The translations under genes and the position numbers were made by a program. 9,914 nucleotides of DNA from Synergistaceae bacterium. GTDB lineage: Bacteria; Synergistota; Synergistia; Synergistales; Synergistaceae. Of the stretch, positions 6,817 through 9,914 are shown piece by piece (positions within the stretch are counted from its first letter, which is position 1; each line of letters begins with the position of its first letter). The stretch is from positions 1 to 9,914 of the forward strand of contig JAAZCN010000109.1 in NCBI GenBank assembly GCA_012513245.1, written 5' to 3'. The notes beneath the pieces are model-generated. The model saw nothing but the letters and a program-made list of their open reading frames with translations. It had not been told where the DNA came from and made no database searches.

Positions 6817-7305
6817 TTATCTACTTGCAAGTTCTCTATCAAGCATGTGACACGCCATGGGTGACTTGCCGGAATTCTTCAGCCTTGTAAGGATCTCTGT
6901 TGCGTTCTCCTCTTCCTCTACCTGTTCGTCGACAAACCAGTTAAGCATGCTCCTGGTGCCATGGTCTTTTTCCTTTTCAGCAAGTTCCACCATCGCATAT
7001 ATTAGGGAAGTAACTTTTTCTTCGTGAGCAAGCACCTCTTCAAAAACTTCCTCGGCATCTTTCCATTCTTTCCTTGGAGCTGTTATAGGGCCAAGAACAA
7101 CACGACCCCCGCGCGAGACAAGGTACTTATAGAACTTCATTCCATGCTCCCACTCTTCTTCAGCCTGTTTTTGCATCCAGTGAGCGCATCCTGGTAGATC
7201 CGCATCTTCAAACCATGCAGCCATTGAGAGGTAGAGATATGAGGAATCAAACTCAGCCTGTATCTGGGAATTAATGCTTTTCTCCATCTTTACTCCTATT
7301 TTCAT
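6817..7305 (-). CDS. Ferritin (bacterial non-haem, FtnA-like)
   Basis: A 162-aa non-haem ferritin that oxidises and stores iron in a 24-subunit shell. The diiron ferroxidase residues are present, each shifted by +1 from E. coli FtnA: Glu18 (in AEFDSSYLYLS), Glu51 and His54 (in EEEWEHGMKFY), Glu95 (in AHEEKV) and Gln128 (in VDEQVEEEE). No haem-binding Met as in bacterioferritin is apparent, and the length is typical. The ATG at 7305 is preferred, with GGAGGT 9 bases upstream; the frame can start at a TTG at 7311, but that leaves only 3 bases of spacing. It is the first gene of the minus-strand unit and is driven by a strong promoter with a PerR/Fur-like box, so induction by peroxide or iron status is likely. 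Confidence 0.95.
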   Translation of the reverse strand: MKIGVKMEKSINSQIQAEFDSSYLYLSMAAWFEDADLPGCAHWMQKQAEEEWEHGMKFYKYLVSRGGRVVLGPITAPRKEWKDAEEVFEEVLAHEEKVTSLIYAMVELAEKEKDHGTRSMLNWFVDEQVEEEENATEILTRLKNSGKSPMACHMLDRELASR

Positions 7306-7320
7306 AAACAAAGCACCTCC

Positions 7321-7336
7321 GTGTTATATTTAACAC
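7321..7336. promoter_or_regulatory. Dyad in the ferritin leader
   Basis: GTGTTA-TATT-TAACAC is a perfect 6-bp inverted repeat. It lies in the transcribed leader between the predicted start site and the GGAGGT ribosome site. It could be a second operator half or a leader hairpin; nothing decides this. Confidence 0.4.
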
Positions 7337-7338
7337 AA

Positions 7339-7355
7339 TTTGTAATAATTACAAA
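7339..7355. promoter_or_regulatory. PerR/Fur-like operator box of the ferritin promoter
   Basis: TTTGTAAT-A-ATTACAAA is a perfect 8-bp inverted repeat around one base. Its inner 15 bases match the 7-1-7 Per box TTATAATNATTATAA at 12 of 14 defined positions. It adjoins the -10 box and covers the expected start site, the usual place for repression. Ferritins are common PerR or Fur targets. Confidence 0.7.
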
Positions 7356-7382
7356 CTATAGTCTATTGCCGTAAAGTGTCAA
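7355..7382 (-). promoter_or_regulatory. Sigma-70 promoter of the ferritin unit
   Basis: On the minus strand a perfect -35 TTGACA (7382-7377) is followed by a 16-base spacer and TATAGT (7360-7355). The predicted start is near 7348, about 43 bases upstream of the ferritin ATG. This is the best promoter in the window. Confidence 0.8.
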
Positions 7383-7398
7383 GGTAAGATTACTTACC
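7383..7398. promoter_or_regulatory. Dyad upstream of the ferritin -35 box
   Basis: GGTAAG-ATTA-CTTACC is a perfect 6-bp inverted repeat directly abutting the -35 box, between the divergent ferritin and acetyltransferase genes. It is in an activator-like position for ferritin, or could act on the divergent gene. Function not known. Confidence 0.4.
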
Positions 7399-7472
7399 AT
7401 AAATCCGCCTCTCTGGGGTAAAATATAACCTGGACATCAAAAATTCAATAATAAGCCCGGAGGTGCCACATC

Positions 7473-7979
7473 TTGGAAATCAGACCAGTTTCGATAAACG
7501 ATGCAGAACAAATTTCACGGATAAGAAGGCTTAACGGAGTCAGAGAAGGAGTTTTGGCAGTTACAAGCGAAAGGCTTGAAGTCGCAGTTGATTTTATAAA
7601 ATCCTTATCCGACGATGACCAAGCTTTTGTATCTGTTGAAAAAAAAGGCGAAATATCAGGAATGGCTGTAATTTTAAAAAACAAAGGTTCCGGCAGAATG
7701 CACAGCGCAAAACTCGCGGTTATGGTTGCTCCTTACTATCAGAGAAAAGGAATAGGAACGGCCCTTATAAAAAAACTGATAGATGAAGCAGACGGAAAAC
7801 TCGGTTTGCACAGAGTCGAGCTGCTTGTTTTAACGGACAATACTCCTGCAATAAATCTTTATAAAAGATTTGGATTTACGATAGAAGCTACAAGAAAGAA
7901 CGCTGCTGTAAAAGACGGCAGATTTGTTGATGAATACTTCATGGGACGTATAAACAAAAAAGGAGATCCAACGAGATGA
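7473..7979 (+). CDS. GNAT N-acetyltransferase 1 (YhhY/AaaT-like)
   Basis: A 168-aa GCN5-related acetyltransferase that should move acetyl from acetyl-CoA to an amine. The acetyl-CoA loop QRKGIGTA lies at residues 90-97. Motif B follows with Asn123, Tyr130 as the likely general acid, and GF at 134-135. The C-terminal stretch DNTPAINLYKRFGF followed by VKDGRFVDEYFMGRI resembles E. coli YhhY, an amino-acid N-acetyltransferase. The start is TTG at 7473, with GGAGGT (7459-7464) 8 bases upstream. A -10-like TATAAC lies at 7424-7429 without a clear -35. The gene is A-rich compared with the rsmG, kinase and CoA-transferase genes, which might indicate transfer. Its stop overlaps the start of a second GNAT gene. 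Confidence 0.9.
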   Translation: MEIRPVSINDAEQISRIRRLNGVREGVLAVTSERLEVAVDFIKSLSDDDQAFVSVEKKGEISGMAVILKNKGSGRMHSAKLAVMVAPYYQRKGIGTALIKKLIDEADGKLGLHRVELLVLTDNTPAINLYKRFGFTIEATRKNAAVKDGRFVDEYFMGRINKKGDPTR

Positions 7980-8479
7980 TCATCAGACCGGTAAAATTAA
8001 ATGACGCCCGGCATATCAGTGAAATCAGCTCCGACAGTTCTGTAAGGAAGAGCATGACCATATCTCAGGCAGGATTCACTGACGCTAAAAATTTAATTAA
8101 AAACCTAACTCCCCTTGACCACGTTATGGTACTTGAAACTGAGATGGAACCAATAGAATTTTGTGGAGTTGTATTGCTCCGTGTGGATCCTCAAATATAC
8201 CTCAGAAGAAAGGCGACCCTTGAAATAATGATGGGGACAAAATGGCAGGGGCAGGGGCTTGGAAAAGCCCTGATGATGGCAGCTCTTGAACTTGCCGATA
8301 AAGAACTTATGCTTGAAAGAGTAGAGGTAGAAATCGCGATCGACAACCTAAATGCCCTCAAGCTATGCAAATCGATGGGTTTCAAAGTCGAAGGTACAGC
8401 AAAAGACTGGGCTATGTCCGATGACGGCACATTTAATGACGCTTATCTTTTAGCTAGGTGCCGGCCCCGCCTAAAATAA
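7976..8479 (+). CDS. GNAT N-acetyltransferase 2, paralogue of the preceding gene
   Basis: A 167-aa GNAT protein co-translated with the first through a 4-base ATGA overlap and an AGGAG site 10 bases upstream. The two align from IIRPV..NDA at the start to the C-terminus, so they look like a tandem duplication. The acetyl-CoA loop QGQGLGKA is intact at residues 91-98. The Tyr that acts as general acid in many GNATs (Tyr130 of the first protein) is replaced by Cys131 in NALKLCKSMGF, so activity or substrate may differ. The gene ends in TAA at 8477-8479, one base before the left end of the composite repeat element. No terminator of its own is visible. Confidence 0.88.
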   Translation: MIIRPVKLNDARHISEISSDSSVRKSMTISQAGFTDAKNLIKNLTPLDHVMVLETEMEPIEFCGVVLLRVDPQIYLRRKATLEIMMGTKWQGQGLGKALMMAALELADKELMLERVEVEIAIDNLNALKLCKSMGFKVEGTAKDWAMSDDGTFNDAYLLARCRPRLK

Positions 8480-8480
8480 G

Positions 8481-8496
8481 CTGCAATTGAGGCATA
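8481..8496 (+). repeat. Left terminal inverted repeat
   Basis: CTGCAATTGAGGCATA, an exact reverse complement of 9681-9696. The sequence up to about 8516 is also shared with the partial copy at 9875-9909. Confidence 0.8.
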
Positions 8497-8562
8497 TGGC
8501 AGCGCTGACTTAGCAATGTTCACGGCCCGTCGCTTCAACGTATGTAAGTACAATTGGGAAGT

Positions 8563-8781
8563 GCGGCACGGACAAGCCGCGGGAAGCTGCCAGATAAAAC
8601 CGTTCTGGCGGGAAGCAGTAGGGAAGCGATTGTTAGGACCGGGCAAGCGTTGGCAAGCAGTCATTAGAAAAGGGAATTTAGCGAATAAACCACACAACGG
8701 AGAATTTGCAACGCGCTGCGTTGCGGGGAATTTGCAGCGTCAACGCTGCGGAGAATTACGACTTGAACCTGTCGTGGAGAA
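8563..8781. repeat. Hairpin cluster 1, GAATT-spaced, forward orientation
   Basis: At least five hairpins: GCGGC/GCCGC (8563-8580), GCCAGA/TCTGGC (8589-8609), GCAACGC/GCGTTGC (8708-8724), GCAGCGT/ACGCTGC (8734-8749) and ACGAC/GTCGT (8758-8775). They are separated by GGGAA, GGAGAATT or GGGGAATT words. The stretch 8612-8690 between the second and third is more degenerate. A 151-residue open frame runs through this cluster but only translates the repeats. Confidence 0.8.
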
Positions 8782-8980
8782 AGATGAATATAACTTAAAA
8801 CCACGTGATAGACTAAGTTCAAAGCCGCTCGGATCTCCGATCTCGAAGCGCACTCGAAATGGTTCGAGCTCTAAGGTTGGTCTGATGTGTTTTCCTAACG
8901 AAAAACAGTGCTCTCCCGATAAGTTGCGTCCGGGGATGACGAGGTTTAGGTTCTATTGTAAATATTTATGAACTCATTCA

Positions 8981-9069
8981 CCGCGACGCTTTATGTCGTA
9001 AATTCTCCGCCAGACGGACCACCTGGCAAATTCACCGCGGCACGGCCCTCGCCGCAATTCCCCCTGCCC
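8981..9069 (+). repeat. 89-bp direct repeat, copy 1 (hairpins in reverse orientation)
   Basis: Matches 9592-9680 at 84 of 89 positions with no gaps. It holds three hairpins in the opposite orientation to cluster 1: CGAC/GTCG (8984-8998), GCCAG/CTGGC (9009-9027) and GCGGC/GCCGC (9037-9055). They are separated by AATTCTCC and AATTCACC words and end in AATTCCCCCTGCCC. Confidence 0.88.
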
Positions 9070-9078
9070 CGAAAGGCT

Positions 9079-9180
9079 GCCAGATAAACATCTGGCGGGG
9101 GATTTGCAGCGCCAACGCTGCGGAGAATTACGACATGAACCTGTCGTGGAGAATTTGCCGCAGGTGCGCGGCGGGGAATT
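9079..9180. repeat. Hairpin cluster 2, GAATT-spaced, forward orientation
   Basis: Hairpins GCCAGAT/ATCTGGC (9079-9096), GCAGCG/CGCTGC (9106-9121), ACGAC/GTCGT (9130-9147) and GCCGC/GCGGC (9157-9172) are separated by GGGGATTT, GGAGAATT and GGAGAATT, with GGGGAATT closing the cluster. Bases 9103-9153 match 8731-8781 of cluster 1 with two differences, so the clusters share blocks in a different order. Confidence 0.82.
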
Positions 9181-9371
9181 AAAGATAATACATAAAATCC
9201 AGACCCTTGCCGCGGGAATCGATTGCGAATCAGTGGCAAATCGATGAGGAGTCAATGGGGTAAGGCTGCGGCATGAGACGTGCCACGGAGAATTAAACAT
9301 TAAGACAAGAATCTTAAACCATATGTTGCTCCTCATCTTCAAGATTCCCAGCGTTCCCGCACTGCCCCCCT

Positions 9372-9574
9372 CGTCATCCCCGCATCCCCCCACGTCATCC
9401 CCGCATGCCACTGAGCGGGGATCCAGGTCTAAGTTTTATCTTGTAAACGCAGTAATAGTCAAGAATCAGACTCGCTAGGAAACAACGTCGAGTGCAAATG
9501 TCAAAGGCGATGGACCTGGTTTTCCCGCTCAGGCCCATACGGGAACGACAGGGGAGAGACATGGGGGAATGACG
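9372..9574. repeat. Nested MITE-like inverted-repeat element, about 0.2 kb
   Basis: Outer arms CGTCATCCCCGCAT (9372-9385) and the reverse complement of 9561-9574 match at 12 of 14 positions. The inner arms, 37 bases each (9393-9429 and 9513-9549), are imperfect reverse complements with the same CGTCATCCCCGCATG ... GAGCGGGGATCCAGGTC plan. Similar CGTCATCCCCGC...GCGGGGATCCAGG repeats occur in many bacteria. No coding frame is inside. A further 14-bp reverse copy of the arm tip stands at 8931-8944. Confidence 0.72.
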
Positions 9575-9591
9575 GTCAAAGGTTGAATTCT

Positions 9592-9680
9592 CCGCGACGC
9601 TTTATGTCGCAAATTCACCGTCAGACGCACCACCTGGCAAATTCACCGCGGCACAGCCCTCGCCGCAATTCCCCCTGCCC
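9592..9680 (+). repeat. 89-bp direct repeat, copy 2
   Basis: Second copy of 8981-9069, differing at 9610, 9617, 9621, 9628 and 9655. Two of the changes fall in hairpin stems and keep pairing through G-C or G-T pairs. It runs directly into the right terminal inverted repeat. Confidence 0.88.
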
Positions 9681-9696
9681 TATGCCTCAATTGCAG
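9681..9696 (-). repeat. Right terminal inverted repeat
   Basis: TATGCCTCAATTGCAG, an exact reverse complement of 8481-8496. The host sequence resumes about 28 bases before the rRNA terminator. Confidence 0.8.
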
Positions 9697-9724
9697 ACTA
9701 CAAATTGTATGGTTAAAAACAAAC

Positions 9725-9763
9725 AAAAAGAGAGTCTCCGGAAAAATGGAAACTCTCTTTTTT
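9725..9763 (-). terminator. Bidirectional terminator downstream of the 5S rRNA gene
   Basis: A 15-bp stem with one G-T pair joins AAAAAGAGAGTCTCC and GGAAACTCTCTTTTT around an 8-base loop. T-runs flank it on both strands. Read on the minus strand it ends the rRNA transcript just after the 5S; on the plus strand it stops transcription entering the rRNA genes. Confidence 0.88.
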
Positions 9764-9770
9764 AAATTAA

Positions 9771-9880
9771 TCTCGGCGGTGACCTACTCTCCCACGAATA
9801 CCCTCCGTAGTACCATCGGCGAAGAAGGGCTTAACTGCCGGGTTCGGCATTGCACCGGGTGTGTCCCCTCCTCTTGCAAT
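9771..9880 (-). rRNA. rrf: 5S rRNA, 5' end disrupted
   Basis: On the minus strand the conserved 5S core is clear: ACACACCCGG, then ATGCCGAACCCGGCAGTTAA, CGCCGATGGTACT, GGGAGAGTAGGTCACCGCC and GAG at the 3' end. About 110 bases remain where about 117-120 are normal. The 3' strand of helix I (GGTCACCGCCGAG) has no complement at the 5' end. Upstream of ATTGCAAGAGG the sequence turns into the left end of the repeat element seen at 8482. The copy is therefore probably non-functional, or its 5' end is aberrant. The 23S gene would be expected beyond the right edge of the window. The exact 5' boundary is uncertain by several bases because ATTGCA belongs to both 5S and the repeat. Confidence 0.88.
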
Positions 9881-9914
9881 TGGGGCATATCGGAGCGCTG
9901 GCTTAGCAACATGC
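9875..9914 (+). mobile_element. Left end of a second copy of the composite element (partial, runs off the window)
   Basis: Bases 9877-9909 match 8484-8516 at 29 of 33 positions, in the same orientation, including AGCGCTG and CTTAGCAA. The match begins at TGCAATTG (9875), exactly where the 5S sequence breaks down. The rest lies outside the window. Confidence 0.72.

Larger units (their letters stand above)
8481..9696. mobile_element. Composite hairpin-rich repeat element with 16-bp terminal inverted repeats
   Basis: CTGCAATTGAGGCATA at 8481-8496 recurs as an exact reverse complement at 9681-9696. Between them are about 1.2 kb with no credible coding frame, filled with short hairpins, an 89-bp direct repeat and a nested inverted-repeat element. 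No transposase, integrase or reverse transcriptase is present, so any movement would need help in trans. No target-site duplication is obvious beside the ends. A second copy of the left end starts at 9875, which shows that the ends recur. The left end abuts the stop codon of the second GNAT gene. Alternatively the ends could be copies of rRNA-spacer sequence rather than true transposon ends. I know no name for this element. Confidence 0.7.

Noticed and set aside
7306..7472. Riboswitch or other structured leader between ferritin and the acetyltransferases
   Set aside because: Only short independent dyads are seen, which fit protein-binding sites; no known riboswitch core is recognisable.
8516..8971. 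A 151-residue plus-strand open frame inside the repeat element
   Set aside because: No ribosome site, and its translation follows the hairpin units (GEFAT, GNLQRQRCGEL). It reads like repeat sequence, not a protein.
8563..9180. CRISPR array
   Set aside because: The punctuating words are only 5-8 bases, spacing is irregular, the parts between are hairpins that recur, and no cas gene is present.
8974..9411. A 145-residue minus-strand open frame inside the repeat element
   Set aside because: Covers the direct repeat, hairpins and MITE-like arm, has low-complexity composition rich in Gly, Arg, Cys and Ser, and no ribosome site.
8481..9696. Insertion sequence with transposase or integron attC array
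   Set aside because: No transposase or integrase frame on either strand, and no RYYYAAC/GTTRRRY attC core sites bounding cassettes.
8481..9696. Target-site duplication around the composite element
   Set aside because: The flanks ATAAG and ACTAC do not match, and shifting the ends by one or two bases gives no convincing duplication.

Overview
The window looks like a chromosomal segment of an anaerobic, amino-acid- or organic-acid-fermenting bacterium. My best guess is the phylum Synergistota, at moderate to low confidence. The reasons are a two-subunit acetoacetate/butyrate-type CoA-transferase, a flavin reductase of the kind that forms the N-terminal half of clostridial high-molecular-weight rubredoxin, a Ftn-type ferritin behind a PerR-like operator, strong GGAGG ribosome sites with frequent TTG and GTG starts, and the 5S rRNA sequence. 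No gene here fixes the taxonomy.

Layout. 1-781 (+): end of CoA-transferase subunit alpha overlapping subunit beta, closed by a strong terminator. 851-3651 (-): an FGGY sugar kinase preceded upstream by a C45-type Ntn acyltransferase/hydrolase, with a large terminator hairpin between them. 3735-4427 (+): rsmG, divergent from the C45 gene across a short region with an operator-like dyad. 4543-5208 (-): an unrecognised 221-aa protein. 5389-7305 (-): a likely transcription unit in the order ferritin, flavin reductase, DUF2400/TIGR02757 protein, led by a very good sigma-70 promoter with a Fur/PerR-type 7-1-7 inverted repeat over its expected start site. This reads as an iron/oxygen-stress cluster. 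7473-8479 (+): two tandem, overlapping GNAT acetyltransferases resembling E. coli YhhY.

From the base after the second GNAT stop codon to about 9696 there is no credible gene. The 1.2 kb is one composite repeat element bounded by a perfect 16-bp terminal inverted repeat. It is built from many short hairpins separated by GGGGAATT or GGAGAATT words, carries an 89-bp direct repeat at 94% identity, and holds a nested 0.2-kb MITE-like inverted repeat in its middle. A bidirectional terminator and a minus-strand 5S rRNA follow. The 5S lacks the 5' strand of its closing helix because the left end of a second copy of the same element lies there. This repeat family, and its apparent damage to an rRNA gene, is the most unusual part of the window. 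The coding genes are mostly members of known families.
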